Shown: positions 1 to 9,670, counted from the first letter of the stretch. The stretch: 64,000 nt of DNA from an uncultured Porticoccus sp. (GCF_913061305.1 NZ_CAJXST010000002.1:1-64000); one strand, 5' to 3'. Numbers and translations are program-made. Notes: generated from the letters alone by a model not told the origin.

Positions 1-170
1 CGTTCCTTGGTTCCATTAAAGAGTACATGCTAGTCAGACGCTATAGTCGCCGCACGGTTGAATCGTACCCTCGCTGGATTAAACGTTATATCCTTTTTCA
101 TGGCAAGGTACGCCCAGAGAGGGCTGTCGACCGGGGAGTGTCAGTGTCACCCCCCGGCGATTGTGTTTAA
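1..170 (+). pseudogene. Remnant of an integron-type tyrosine recombinase (N-terminal SAM-like domain only)
   Basis: Read from base 3, an open frame runs to a TAA at 168-170. It contains RRYSRRTVESYPRWIKRYI followed by LFHGK, the DNA-binding N-terminal segment typical of integron integrases (IntI) and related tyrosine recombinases. After about 40 codons the similarity stops and a short unrelated tail ends in the stop. The central and catalytic domains (R-H-R-Y) are missing, since a full IntI is about 320-340 residues. The 5' end lies beyond the window. An in-frame ATG is at 27. No convincing attC-type core sites were found to its right. Most likely this is a decayed fragment left at the edge of the nitrate cluster. 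Confidence 0.6.
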
Positions 171-318
171 GGATGTGACGACAGTTTGATCACGGCGATA
201 CCCTTCAGCTGGCATACCTTGGTATGTGATTCAAGGGGGCAATAACCGTTGGTTGGTTTAACTGACGGGCAAAGTCAGACCTTGCCCCGTTAATACTAAT
301 TCCAGTTTTACTGTTTGA
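171..318. other. Non-coding stretch between recombinase remnant and ppiC
   Basis: No convincing reading frame is present. It holds a perfect 14-bp dyad at 213-226 (CATACC-TT-GGTATG) and the imperfect hairpin at 265-290 described separately. Nothing else is recognisable. Confidence 0.5.
265..290 (-). terminator. Imperfect hairpin downstream of the nar operon, possible terminator
   Basis: Arms ACGGGCAAAG (265-274) and CCTTGCCCCGT (280-290) pair with one bulge and a wobble around a 5-nt loop, just past the last gene of the leftward nar operon. There is no clear U-tract, so it may be a Rho-dependent end or a stabilising structure rather than a true intrinsic terminator. Confidence 0.3.
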
Positions 319-1125
319 TCATTGAATCAAGGCTTCGCCCAATTCAATTCCCTCGATATCCGCTTCATCAATTAGCCGGTGCAGGTAACGGCTGATGGCC
401 AGGCGCTGGCGGATTTCTCCCAGATAGGCCGCTACCTGTTCCCTGATTTGTTCATAGGGTAAGGGTCTACCGGTAATTTTTCTCGCCACCACCACGATGT
501 GAATTCCGTAGCGACTCTCTATGGGTTCGGGGGCCAGTCCCTCCTCGAGGGCAAACACCTGGCGCTCAAATTCCGGGGTGGTCTGGCCGCGTGAGATCTG
601 GCCGAGATTGCCGCCGGTTTCTTTGGAAGGACAGGCGGAAAACTGTTGCGCCAGTGCGGCAAACTGACCGCCATCCTGCTGCAGTTGAGCCAACAGTGCC
701 TCGGCTGTTTGCCGTGTCTGCTGGTAGGCCTGATCATCCGCCGGATCGGCGGCCAATAGAATATGGCTCACTTCCAGCAGGTCGGGGCTGTGAAATTTTT
801 CCCGGTGGCTGTCGAAATAGCGGCGACATTCTTCCTCGCTCGGCGTCACTGCTGGCGCCTGCTGTTCCAGCAGGGCGCTGATCAGCGCTTCCTCGGTGAC
901 CTCTGCACTGGCGGGCCGCAGCAGTTCTGCTGTGGCTTTTTGCAGTAACAGGGTGCGGATCACCAATGCCTCCGCTGCCTTGCGGAGACCTTCTTCAGGT
1001 GATTGGGCCGGGTGGTACTGAACTTCCCGGGCGATATCATCGGCTGCAATCAGGGTGCCGTTAACCCGGACTTCCGGTATGTCTGTGGTCGTGTGGGGGG
1101 CTGTAGCGTGGGAAGGGCAGCTCAT
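319..1125 (-). CDS. PpiC-type (parvulin) peptidyl-prolyl cis-trans isomerase of the nar operon
   Basis: A 268-residue protein with a parvulin/rotamase domain at about residues 115-215 (VSHILLA start, GGNLGQISRGQ, then SRYGIHIV). The N-terminal part is helical and resembles the chaperone region of NifM-like proteins. No signal peptide is evident, so a cytoplasmic role is likely. It is the last gene of the leftward narK1-narK2-narG-narH-narJ-narI run, 77 bp after narI, with AGGAG before the ATG. A ppi gene in this position is known from Pseudomonas nar operons, where it is thought to help nitrate reductase fold or mature. The exact client is inference. Confidence 0.85.
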   Translation of the reverse strand: MSCPSHATAPHTTTDIPEVRVNGTLIAADDIAREVQYHPAQSPEEGLRKAAEALVIRTLLLQKATAELLRPASAEVTEEALISALLEQQAPAVTPSEEECRRYFDSHREKFHSPDLLEVSHILLAADPADDQAYQQTRQTAEALLAQLQQDGGQFAALAQQFSACPSKETGGNLGQISRGQTTPEFERQVFALEEGLAPEPIESRYGIHIVVVARKITGRPLPYEQIREQVAAYLGEIRQRLAISRYLHRLIDEADIEGIELGEALIQ

Positions 1126-1202
1126 ATTTGTCTCCTGACAATGTTGGGTAGGGAAACGGTTTACCCCGGTGGCTTGTGCCAGTCACCGGGGTAACGCTGT
1201 GA

Positions 1203-1892
1203 TCAGGCTCTCTTCCTGCGCACGATTTGGTAGTTCCTGAGCAGGTATTTCACCGGGGCCGCCAGGCCGCTGATGATGTGCACCAGGCGGGTGAAGGGGA
1301 AGATCAGAAACAGGGTCATGCCCAGGAAAACGTGCAGTTTGTACACCAGCGACACCGGCGCAATCGAGGCCGCCGCCTCCATGGGTTGCAGGATGACGAT
1401 GGACTGCGCCCAGTTGGCCAGCATGACCATTACCGAACCGTCCATATGCTGGCTCGACGCATAGATGGTGCTGAGCCCCAGGATTAGCTGGATATACAGT
1501 AATACCAGCACCAGCAGGTCGGAGAAGCTGCTGCTCGCCCGCACTCGAGGGTCGGTGAAACGGCGTACGATCAGCATGGTCAGGCCGACGAAGCAGAGCG
1601 CACCAAACAGCCCGCCTGACACCATGGCCAGCAGTTGTTTGTTCGGTGTGGAAATCACATGGTGGTAGATGAACTCCGGTGTCAGCAGTCCCACCAGGTG
1701 ACCGGCCAGCACAAACAGGATGCCGACATGAAAGGCATTGCTGGCCAGCCGCATGCCCCTGGTCCGCAGGATTTGGCTGGAGCCCGCTTTCCAGGAGTAC
1801 TGTTCGCGGTCGTAACGGGCCCAGCAACCGACCACGCAGACCAGCAGTGCCAGATAGGGGTAGACCCCAAAAAGAATCGTGTTGATATCCAT
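1203..1892 (-). CDS. narI: Respiratory nitrate reductase gamma subunit NarI (cytochrome b)
   Basis: A 229-residue integral membrane protein that takes electrons from quinol and anchors NarGH on the cytoplasmic face. About five hydrophobic helices are visible. The four haem-ligand histidines are at H55, H65, H187 and H205, almost the same numbering as E. coli NarI (H56, H66, H187, H205), so both b haems should be present. The ATG follows GAGGAAACTATC. It lies 10 bp after narJ and precedes ppiC. Length and residues are normal for the family. Confidence 0.97.
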   Translation of the reverse strand: MDINTILFGVYPYLALLVCVVGCWARYDREQYSWKAGSSQILRTRGMRLASNAFHVGILFVLAGHLVGLLTPEFIYHHVISTPNKQLLAMVSGGLFGALCFVGLTMLIVRRFTDPRVRASSSFSDLLVLVLLYIQLILGLSTIYASSQHMDGSVMVMLANWAQSIVILQPMEAAASIAPVSLVYKLHVFLGMTLFLIFPFTRLVHIISGLAAPVKYLLRNYQIVRRKRA

Positions 1893-1902
1893 GATAGTTT
1901 CC

Positions 1903-2598
1903 TCAGTTTGCCCAGCGAATGGCTACGCTGTCGTTAGGGGATCGTTGTGGGGGTTGCGGCGTATTGGAGGGGCAGCTATCCCCGCCCCCAGCACCAAAGG
2001 TGACCGCTTCTTCCTCCCAGATTTTGTCCAGTGCCTCGGGGGTGTCGTCTCGCTGTTCACTGGCAGTTTTGGCGCGCAGTTCCTCGACGTCTATTGGAAC
2101 GCCGCTGATCATCAGCAAGCTGTCAAAGAGTGTGTCGTAGGGTGAACCGCGCTCCTTGAGACGTGCGCTCAGCAGGCCGAGGATATGGGCCACATCCGCC
2201 AGTCCCTCGCGGGCCTCCATATCCGGGCGGTGGGCCAGGAATTCCAGATAGAGGGGAATGAAATCCGGCAATTCCCGCACGTCAATGTGGAAGCCCTGGC
2301 TGCGGTAAACAGCCAGCAGATCCACCATGGCCTGGCCGCGGTCACGGGATTCACCGTGCACGTGTTCGAACAGCAGCAGTGACAGGGCGCGACCCCGGTC
2401 AAACAAACCGGTATAGCATTCCTGGGCATCCATCAGGTCGCCGTCATAAATCTGATGCAGCAGGGCCGTGAGCCGCTGGCGCATGTCAGGAGAAATCTCC
2501 CGCGAGGCCGTAATCACAGATTCCAGTTCAGCCACAAGCGGTTGCAGTTTGGCGCTGGGATAATCCATCAGTCGGGAGATGATTTTGAGAATATCCAT
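1903..2598 (-). CDS. narJ: Nitrate reductase assembly chaperone NarJ
   Basis: A 231-residue member of the NarJ/TorD-like chaperone family. It begins with ISRLMDYPS and contains LLLFEHVHGESRDRGQAMVDL and LPDFIPLYLEFLA, the family core. NarJ binds the NarG N-terminus and controls insertion of the Mo-bis-MGD cofactor and FS0 cluster before the complex docks on NarI. It sits 3 bp after narH and 10 bp before narI. The start has a strong GGAGGA. The C-terminal tail beyond about residue 185 is poorly conserved and acidic, as usual. Confidence 0.95.
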   Translation of the reverse strand: MDILKIISRLMDYPSAKLQPLVAELESVITASREISPDMRQRLTALLHQIYDGDLMDAQECYTGLFDRGRALSLLLFEHVHGESRDRGQAMVDLLAVYRSQGFHIDVRELPDFIPLYLEFLAHRPDMEAREGLADVAHILGLLSARLKERGSPYDTLFDSLLMISGVPIDVEELRAKTASEQRDDTPEALDKIWEEEAVTFGAGGGDSCPSNTPQPPQRSPNDSVAIRWAN

Positions 2599-2601
2599 GT
2601 T

Positions 2602-4143
2602 CTACTCCTCCCACATCTGGACGGTCTGGATCACATCCCGCCGGGTGGTTTTTTTGGTGCCGAACAGGTTGATATCCGACTCACCGGTGGAGCAGCCGTT
2701 GCCGAAGGAAAAGCCGCAGCCGCCGCGCTCGGCGAAGGCCTCGGACATGGCTTCCTCCCGGTGGGCGGTGGGAATCACGTAGCGGTCCTCGTAGTTGGCG
2801 ATGGCCAGGTAGCGGTACATGTCCTCCACCTGCAGGGTGGTGAGCCCCACCTCCTCGAGAATCTGCTGGTCGTCAAAGCCCTCAACAATCTGGGCGCGCT
2901 TGTAGGCACGCATTGCCAGGAGGCGTTTCAGCGCCAGCAGCACCGGTGCCTCGTCACCGGCAGTGAGCAGGTTGGCCAGGTACTTGACCGGAATGCGCAG
3001 GGAATCCACATCGGGAATGATGCCGTTCATACCAACGTGTCCGGCATCCACTGCAGACTGGATCGGCGACAGCGGCGGCACGTACCAGACCATCGGCAGG
3101 GTGCGGTATTCCGGGTGCAGCGGCAGGGCCAGCTGCCAGTCGACGGCCAGTTTGTAGACCGGCGACTGTTGGGCCGCTTCGATCACGGAATCCGGCACAC
3201 CATCTTTTCTAGCCTGTGCAATCACAGCCGGGTCGTGGGGGTCGAGGAAGATTTCCAGCTGTTTTTTGTACAGGTCCTGCTCGGACTCGGTGCTGGCCAC
3301 TTCGTGGATGCGGTCGGCGTCATAGAGCAGTACGCCCAGGTAGCGGATGCGGCCCACGCAGGTTTCCGAACAGATCGTGGGCTGGCCCGCTTCAATACGC
3401 GGGTAGCAGAAGATGCATTTCTCTGACTTGCCGGATTTCCAGTTGAAGTAGATCTTCTTGTAGGGACAGCCGGACACACACATGCGCCAGCCGCGGCACT
3501 TCTCCTGGTCGATCAGAACAATACCGTCTTCCTCGCGCTTATAAATGGCACCGGAGGGACAGGCTGCTGCACAGGTGGGATTCAGGCAATGCTCGCACAG
3601 CCGAGGCAGGTACATCATGAAGGTGTTCTCGAACTCGCCGTAGATCTCTTTCTGGATGTTGTCGAAATTGCGGTCGACACTGCGCTTTTTGAACTCGGTG
3701 CCGAGAATTTCTTCCCAGTTTGGGCCCCACTCGATTTTCTCCATGCGCTTGCCGGATATCAGCGAACGGGGCCGCGCGGTGGGCTGGTGCTTGCCCAGCG
3801 GGGCGGTGTGCAAATGCTGGTAGTCGAAATCGAACGGCTCGTAGTAGTCGTCGATTTCCGGCAGGTCGGGGTTGGCGAAGATGTTCGCCAGCACCCGGAA
3901 CTTGCCGCCGATTTTTGGGTTGATGGAGCCGTCGCGGTTGCGCACCCAACCGCCGTTCCACTTGTCCTGGTTCTCCCACTCCTTGGGGTAGCCGATGCCG
4001 GGTTTGGTCTCGACGTTGTTGAACCATGCGTATTCCATGCCCTCGCGGGAGGTCCAGACATTTTTACAGGTGATGGAACAGGTGTGGCAGCCGATGCACT
4101 TGTCCAGGTTCAGCACCATGCCAACTTGTGAGCGTATTTTCAT
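2602..4143 (-). CDS. narH: Respiratory nitrate reductase beta subunit NarH (iron-sulfur)
   Basis: A 513-residue electron-transfer subunit. The first cluster motif has C16, C19, C22 and C26, identical in position to E. coli NarH. Further Cys clusters occur around residues 183-270 (CEHCLNPTCAAACP, CRGWRMCVSGCP, CIFC, CSETC). The CRGWRMC motif, with Trp in place of the second Cys, is the signature of the [3Fe-4S] centre FS4. It lies 12 bp after narG, with AAGGAGG before the ATG. All expected ligands for three 4Fe-4S and one 3Fe-4S centres are visible. Confidence 0.98.
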   Translation of the reverse strand: MKIRSQVGMVLNLDKCIGCHTCSITCKNVWTSREGMEYAWFNNVETKPGIGYPKEWENQDKWNGGWVRNRDGSINPKIGGKFRVLANIFANPDLPEIDDYYEPFDFDYQHLHTAPLGKHQPTARPRSLISGKRMEKIEWGPNWEEILGTEFKKRSVDRNFDNIQKEIYGEFENTFMMYLPRLCEHCLNPTCAAACPSGAIYKREEDGIVLIDQEKCRGWRMCVSGCPYKKIYFNWKSGKSEKCIFCYPRIEAGQPTICSETCVGRIRYLGVLLYDADRIHEVASTESEQDLYKKQLEIFLDPHDPAVIAQARKDGVPDSVIEAAQQSPVYKLAVDWQLALPLHPEYRTLPMVWYVPPLSPIQSAVDAGHVGMNGIIPDVDSLRIPVKYLANLLTAGDEAPVLLALKRLLAMRAYKRAQIVEGFDDQQILEEVGLTTLQVEDMYRYLAIANYEDRYVIPTAHREEAMSEAFAERGGCGFSFGNGCSTGESDINLFGTKKTTRRDVIQTVQMWEE

Positions 4144-4155
4144 TGTGATGCCTCC

Positions 4156-7100
4156 TTAAACGTCCTGGGGAAGTGGTTGCGGCAGGTCGTCGGTATCCGA
4201 CCCCTCCAGCCAATCCACCTTGTTCATTTTGCGCACCACCACGAACTCGTCGCGGTTGCAGCCGACGGTGCCGTAGTAGTTGAAGCCATAGGACTGTTGT
4301 GCGTAGCCACCGATCATATGCGTCGGCTTCATGACTATCCGGGTCACCGAGTTGTGGTGGCCACCGCGGGTCCCGGTCATTTCCGAGCCGGGGGTATTCA
4401 CGATGCGCTCCTGGGCGTGGTACATCATTACCATGCCCTCGTTGACCCGCTGGCTGACCACTACCCGGCAGGCGATGGCGCCGTTGACGTTGAATACTTC
4501 CACCCAGTCGTTGTCCTCAATGCCGGCCTTTTGTGCATCCACTTCGCTCATCCAGATAATCGGCCCGCCCCGGGACAGGGTCAGCATCAGCAGGTTGTCG
4601 GAGTAGGTGCTGTGGATACCCCATTTCTGGTGGGGTGTGATCCAGTTCAGAACAATCTCGGTATGGCCGTTGGGTTGTTTGCCCTTCACCAGGTCGATGG
4701 ACTTGGTACAGATCGGCGGCCGGTAGGACACCATTTGTTCGCCGAATGCCTGCATCCACAGGTGATCCTGGTAGAACTGCTGACGACCAGTGATGGTGCG
4801 CCAGGGAATCAGCTCATGGACATTGGTGTAACCGGCGTTATAGCTGACATGTTCATCCTCCAGCCCTGACCAGGTGGGGGAGGAGATGATCTTGCGCGGC
4901 TGTGCCTGGATGTCGCGGAAGCGGATTTTTTCATCGTGCTTCGGTTCCGCCAGGTGCTTGTGGTCGCGCCCCGTGAGTTTACCGAGCGCATCCCAAGCTT
5001 TAACCGCCACATTGCCGTTGGTCTCCGGCGCCAGACTGAGCACCATTTCGGCGGCGTCGATGGCGGTATCGATGCGCGGTTGTCCGTGACTGATACCCTC
5101 TTCGGTAACGGTGTAATTCAGTTTGCGCAGCAGTTCCACTTCTTCATCGGTGTTCCAGCCGATGCCCTTGCCACCGTTACCGAATTTTTCCAGCAGCGGT
5201 CCCAGGGAGGTAAACTTTTTGTATGTATTGGGGTAGTCCCGCTCCACCGCCACGATGTTCGGTGCGGTTTTGCCGGGAATCAACTCGCACTCGCCCTTCT
5301 TCCAGTCCTGTACCTCGAAGGGTTGCGACAACTCTCCGGGAGTATCGTGGAGGGTGGGCACGGTGACGATATCGGTCTCCACGCCGAGGTTGCCGTTCAG
5401 GGCGGCGATCTCGGAGAACTTTTTGGCGATGCCCTTGTAGATGTCCCAGTCAGAGCGCGCTTCCCAGGCTGGATCGGCGGCTTTTGACAGCGGGTGGATA
5501 AAGGGGTGCATGTCCGAGGTGTTGAGGTCGTCCTTTTCGTACCAGGTGGCGGTAGGCAACACGATATCCGAGTACAGAGCGGTGGAGGACATGCGGAAGT
5601 CCAGGGTGACCACCAGGTCCAGTTTGCCCTCGGGACCTTGTTCCTCAAAGTCGATTTCCTTGGGAATCAGGTCACTGCCGCGGGCGAAGTTATCCTCGTT
5701 CATAACACCGTTGTTGGTGCCGAGCAGGTACTTGAGCATGTACTCGTGGCCCTTGCCGGATGAGCCGAGCAGGTTGGATCGCCAGATAAACATATTGCGT
5801 GGAAAGTTGGCGGGGTTGTCCGGTTGTTCAGAAGCAAATTTCAAATGCCCGGATTTCAGTTGCTGGACGACATAATCCTTCGGATCCATGCCGGCTTTAG
5901 CCGCTTCACGGGCAACCTGTAGCGGGTTGCGGTTGAGCTGCGGCGCCGAGGGGAGCCAGCCCATGCGTTCGGCCTTGATGTTGTAGTCGAGCATGTGCTC
6001 TGGCCACTGGGATTTGTCTGCCAGTGGTGACAGCACCTCGTGGACACTGACTTTCTCGTGGCGCCATTGGGAGCTGTGATTGTAGAAGAAGCTGGTGCCG
6101 TTCATCTGGCGCGGCGGACGGCTCCAGTCCAGACCAAAGGCCAATGGCAGCCAACCGGTCTGTGGGCGCAGTTTTTCCTGGCCCACGTAATGTGCCCAGC
6201 CACCACCGCTCTGGCCAACACAGCCGCACATGATGAGCATATTGATCAGCGCGCGATAGCTCATATCCATGTGATACCAGTGGTTCATGCCGGCACCGAC
6301 GATGATCATGGATTTGCCGCTGGTTTTGTTGGCGTTGTCGGCGAACTCCCTGGCCACCTGGATAACGCGGTCCCGGGGCACGCCGGTGATTTTCTCCTGC
6401 CAGGCGGGGGTGAAGGGGATGTCGTCGTCGTAACTGGCGGCAACATTGTCACCGCCGAGGCCGCGGTCGATGCCGTAGTTGGCCATGGTCAGGTCGTAGA
6501 CGGTGGCGACTCTGACGGTGGAACCGTCGCCCAGTTGAATCTCCCGCACCGGCACCAGTCGAGGCAGAACATCGTCGTGCTCGCAGTAGTTCCAGTGCTC
6601 GTTGCGTTCATCTGCGGCAAAATGCGGGAAGGCCACAGCCACGGTGTTGTCACCAATCAGCGAGAGCTGCAGTTTGACATCATTGCCATTCTCCCCCTCT
6701 CGTGGCTCGATATTCCATTTGCCCTGTTCGCCCCAGCGGTAGCCGACGGAGCCCAGCGGTGATACCAGTTCGCCACTGGGTTCATCCAGTGCGATGGTTT
6801 TCCACTCAGGGTTGTTGTCCTGGCCGAGTTTGCCGTCCAGATCGGAAGCTCGCAGGAAGCGGGTGGGGCAGTAGTGGCCGTCTTTCTCCTCCAGCAGCAC
6901 CAGCATCGGCATGTCGGAGTAGCGGCGCACGTACTCGGTGAAGTACTCACTGGGTTTCTCCAGGTGAAACTCTTTGAGAATCACGTGACCAAAGGCCATA
7001 CCGAGGGCCGCATCGGTACCCTGTTTAGGGCTCAGCCAGATATCGGTCAGCTTCGCCACTTCGGCGTAGTCGGGGGTGATGGCGACGGTTTTTGCACCTT

Positions 7101-7923
7101 TGTAACGCACTTCGGTCAGGAAGTGAGCATCGGGGGTCCGGGTCTGGGGCACGTTGGAACCCCAGGCGATGATGTAGTTGGAGTTGTACCAGTCGGCGGA
7201 CTCCGGTACATCGGTCTGCTCGCCCCAGGTCATCGGCGAGGCCGGTGGCAGGTCGCAGTACCAGTCGTAGAAGCTCAGGCACACGCCACCGATCAGCGAC
7301 AGGTAGCGGGAGCCGGCGGCATAGGAGACCATCGACATGGCGGGAATCGGGGAGAAACCGATGATGCGATCGGGACCGTACTGTTTGGCGGTATACACAT
7401 TGGCGGCGGCGATGATTTCATTGACTTCATCCCAGGAAGATCGAATGTAACCGCCCAGTCCACGTGTGCTCTTGTAGCTCTTGGCCCGTAGCGGGTCCTC
7501 GACGATAAAGGCCCAGGCATCCACCGGGTTCTCGAACCGCTTGCGGGCGTCGCGCCACAGTTTCAACAGCGGCTTGCGCACCTTGGGGTACTTGAGGCGG
7601 TTGGCGCTGTAGATATACCAGGAATAACTTGCCCCCCGTGGGCAGCCGCGGGGTTCGTGGTTGGGCAGGTCAGGGCGGGTACGCGGGTAATCGGTCTGCT
7701 GGGTTTCCCAGGTGATCAGACCGTTTTTGACGTAGATTTTCCAGCTGCAGGAACCGGTGCAGTTGACGCCGTGGGTGGAGCGCACAATCTTGTCGTGCTG
7801 CCAGCGCTGGCGGTAGCTGTTTTCCCATTCACGATTCTGGTTGCGGGTCTCGCCGTGACCGTCGGCAAACTCTCCCGTGACGGTTTTCTTGAAGAACTGC
7901 AAGCTGTCGATGAAATGACTCAT
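4156..7923 (-). CDS. narG: Respiratory nitrate reductase alpha subunit NarG (molybdenum catalytic)
   Basis: A 1255-residue Mo-bis-MGD enzyme that reduces nitrate to nitrite in the cytoplasm. FS0 ligands are H51, C55, C59 and C94 (STHGVNCTGSCSW and EPRGCPRGA), each one residue later than in E. coli NarG. Long conserved blocks such as YCDLPPASPMTWGEQTD and SWGSN-type segments follow, and the C-terminal dinucleotide-binding half is intact (YHAQERIVNTPG, GGHHNSVTRIV). Length is normal and there is no frameshift. There is no Tat signal, as expected for the membrane-bound, cytoplasm-facing Nar type. It lies 57 bp after narK2. Confidence 0.98.
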   Translation of the reverse strand: MSHFIDSLQFFKKTVTGEFADGHGETRNQNREWENSYRQRWQHDKIVRSTHGVNCTGSCSWKIYVKNGLITWETQQTDYPRTRPDLPNHEPRGCPRGASYSWYIYSANRLKYPKVRKPLLKLWRDARKRFENPVDAWAFIVEDPLRAKSYKSTRGLGGYIRSSWDEVNEIIAAANVYTAKQYGPDRIIGFSPIPAMSMVSYAAGSRYLSLIGGVCLSFYDWYCDLPPASPMTWGEQTDVPESADWYNSNYIIAWGSNVPQTRTPDAHFLTEVRYKGAKTVAITPDYAEVAKLTDIWLSPKQGTDAALGMAFGHVILKEFHLEKPSEYFTEYVRRYSDMPMLVLLEEKDGHYCPTRFLRASDLDGKLGQDNNPEWKTIALDEPSGELVSPLGSVGYRWGEQGKWNIEPREGENGNDVKLQLSLIGDNTVAVAFPHFAADERNEHWNYCEHDDVLPRLVPVREIQLGDGSTVRVATVYDLTMANYGIDRGLGGDNVAASYDDDIPFTPAWQEKITGVPRDRVIQVAREFADNANKTSGKSMIIVGAGMNHWYHMDMSYRALINMLIMCGCVGQSGGGWAHYVGQEKLRPQTGWLPLAFGLDWSRPPRQMNGTSFFYNHSSQWRHEKVSVHEVLSPLADKSQWPEHMLDYNIKAERMGWLPSAPQLNRNPLQVAREAAKAGMDPKDYVVQQLKSGHLKFASEQPDNPANFPRNMFIWRSNLLGSSGKGHEYMLKYLLGTNNGVMNEDNFARGSDLIPKEIDFEEQGPEGKLDLVVTLDFRMSSTALYSDIVLPTATWYEKDDLNTSDMHPFIHPLSKAADPAWEARSDWDIYKGIAKKFSEIAALNGNLGVETDIVTVPTLHDTPGELSQPFEVQDWKKGECELIPGKTAPNIVAVERDYPNTYKKFTSLGPLLEKFGNGGKGIGWNTDEEVELLRKLNYTVTEEGISHGQPRIDTAIDAAEMVLSLAPETNGNVAVKAWDALGKLTGRDHKHLAEPKHDEKIRFRDIQAQPRKIISSPTWSGLEDEHVSYNAGYTNVHELIPWRTITGRQQFYQDHLWMQAFGEQMVSYRPPICTKSIDLVKGKQPNGHTEIVLNWITPHQKWGIHSTYSDNLLMLTLSRGGPIIWMSEVDAQKAGIEDNDWVEVFNVNGAIACRVVVSQRVNEGMVMMYHAQERIVNTPGSEMTGTRGGHHNSVTRIVMKPTHMIGGYAQQSYGFNYYGTVGCNRDEFVVVRKMNKVDWLEGSDTDDLPQPLPQDV

Positions 7924-7980
7924 AGCGTTACTCTCTCTTGATCGGTGGCAGTAAGCTGCCGACTCGGGTAGTGGCTTCAG

Positions 7981-9645
7981 TTACGGGTTGTAAAATTCGT
8001 CATCCTTGTGGAGGGTGAAATTCTCACCACATTTCGGGCAGTGAATTTCTGTGTCGCTGCGGTTTTTGCGCAGGTAAAACCACCAGTTAATACCGATACA
8101 CACTGCATAGAAGGCGGCGAAACCGATCAGTGCCACTTCCGGGGTGGTGGCGGTGATCTGCTCTCCAATAACCTTGGGGATGTAGAACGCGCCGTACGCG
8201 GCCACCGCGGAAGTCCAGCCCAGTACCGGGCCGGCCTGCTCTTTTGGGAAGACCATGGCGATGGTGCGGAAGGTGGAGCCGTTGCCGATACCGGTGGCGG
8301 CGAACAGCACCAGGAACAGCAGGAAGAAGGGTAGGAAGAACTCCTCAGGGGTCGCGGAGTTGTAGGCGGCTTTCATGTAGTAGGCCACGCCGAGGGCGCT
8401 GGCCACCATCACTACGGAGCAGATTTGGGTGACCATGGCGCCGCCCAGCTTGTCGGCAATCCAGCCGCCCACCGGGCGGATCAGCGCACCGATAAAGGGT
8501 CCCATCCAGGCATACATCAGGGCGCTGGGGCCGTTGGCGTTGATGGTGTCGTGGGTCATCACGCCGTCCACCATCAGGTGCTGGTAGCCGAAGATCACCT
8601 TGATGGCCAGCGGGAAGGAGGCGGCAAAGCCGATAAACGAGCCGAAGGTCATGGTGTAGATAACACTCATCACCCAGGTGTGCGGGTTGTTGAAGATCTT
8701 GTACTGGCGGGTCAGGCTGGTGCCAATGGCGCCGGGCAGCATTTTCAGCCAGAACACCGTGGAGCCGATCACCAGCACCATGACGATTTCTTTTGGTACA
8801 CCAAAGCCGGAACCGTTGGCGGATTCCGGTAACAACAGCCACAGGCCCACCGCGGCGGTGACGAAACCGATCAGCAGCATACCTGTGATCATGCCAAAAC
8901 TGACCACCGTGTTCGGGAGGTCGGGCGACACCTCCTGGGATCGGATGTTGTTCATGCCGAACCAGCCGGCGAAGGCCAGTGGAATCAGCAGCACCAGCCA
9001 GATGTAACCGGCGTTGTGAATCCAGGTTTCACTGCCTGCGGGTATCTTGCCGATCAGGGTGCCGGAGGTGTTTTCCAGAATCATGGAATCACCGCCGAAC
9101 AGACCAAACGTCATCACCAGGGGGATCAGGATCTGCATGGTGGTGACCCCGAAATTGCCGAGGCCGGCGTTCAGTCCCAATGCCAGCCCCTGTTGTTTTT
9201 TGGGAAAGAAGAAGCTGATGTTGGACATGGATGAGGCAAAGTTGCCGCCACCGAAGCCGGACAGCAGTGCCAGCGCCTGGAATACCCACAGTGGGGTGTT
9301 TTTATCCTGCAGGGCGATACCGGTACCGACGGCGGGGATCATCAATAGCGCAGTGGTGAAGAAAATGGTGTTGCGCCCGCCGCACAGCCGGATAAAAAAG
9401 CTGCTGGGTATTCGCAGGGTGGCGCCGGTCAGGCCGGCAATGGCGGTGAGGGTGAACAGCTCGGATTGGGCGAACGGAAAACCCAGGTTCAGCATCTGTA
9501 CCGTGATAATGCCCCAGTAGAGCCACACGGCAAATCCGCACAGCAGGCTGGGAATGGATATCCAGAGATTTCGAGTGGCAATCTTTTTGCCTTCTGATTC
9601 CCAGAACCGGGTATCTTCGACATCCCATTTTTGTAGATCGGCCAT
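7981..9645 (-). CDS. narK2: Nitrate/nitrite transporter NarK2-type (NNP family, MFS)
   Basis: A 554-residue major facilitator with about 12 or more hydrophobic helices. It carries the NNP signature at GLNAGLGNFGV and a second Gly-rich region near GNGSTFRTIAM. It resembles NarK2 of Pseudomonas and the second half of the fused NarK of Paracoccus, which exchange nitrate for nitrite. The protein is longer than E. coli NarK (463 residues). Extra length lies in a loop near GTLIGKIPAGSETWIHNAG and in a C-terminal cytoplasmic tail with CPKCGENFTLHKDDEFYNP, which looks like half of a zinc ribbon. GAGGAGAG precedes the ATG. It is 25 bp after narK1. Confidence 0.93.
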   Translation of the reverse strand: MADLQKWDVEDTRFWESEGKKIATRNLWISIPSLLCGFAVWLYWGIITVQMLNLGFPFAQSELFTLTAIAGLTGATLRIPSSFFIRLCGGRNTIFFTTALLMIPAVGTGIALQDKNTPLWVFQALALLSGFGGGNFASSMSNISFFFPKKQQGLALGLNAGLGNFGVTTMQILIPLVMTFGLFGGDSMILENTSGTLIGKIPAGSETWIHNAGYIWLVLLIPLAFAGWFGMNNIRSQEVSPDLPNTVVSFGMITGMLLIGFVTAAVGLWLLLPESANGSGFGVPKEIVMVLVIGSTVFWLKMLPGAIGTSLTRQYKIFNNPHTWVMSVIYTMTFGSFIGFAASFPLAIKVIFGYQHLMVDGVMTHDTINANGPSALMYAWMGPFIGALIRPVGGWIADKLGGAMVTQICSVVMVASALGVAYYMKAAYNSATPEEFFLPFFLLFLVLFAATGIGNGSTFRTIAMVFPKEQAGPVLGWTSAVAAYGAFYIPKVIGEQITATTPEVALIGFAAFYAVCIGINWWFYLRKNRSDTEIHCPKCGENFTLHKDDEFYNP

Positions 9646-9670
9646 GATGGCTCTCCTCGTGAGTACAGTC

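Noticed and set aside
171-318. Possible attC or attI sites next to the integrase fragment
   Set aside because: I looked for paired RYYYAAC and GTTRRRY cores with the right spacing. A single RYYYAAC-like GTTTAAC occurs near 257, but no partner core or second box was found.
2455-3426. A long open frame (323 codons) antisense to narH
   Set aside because: It lies wholly opposite a well-conserved NarH with correct cysteine motifs. The translated sequence has no family-like pattern and follows the GC-rich third-position shadow typical of antisense frames.
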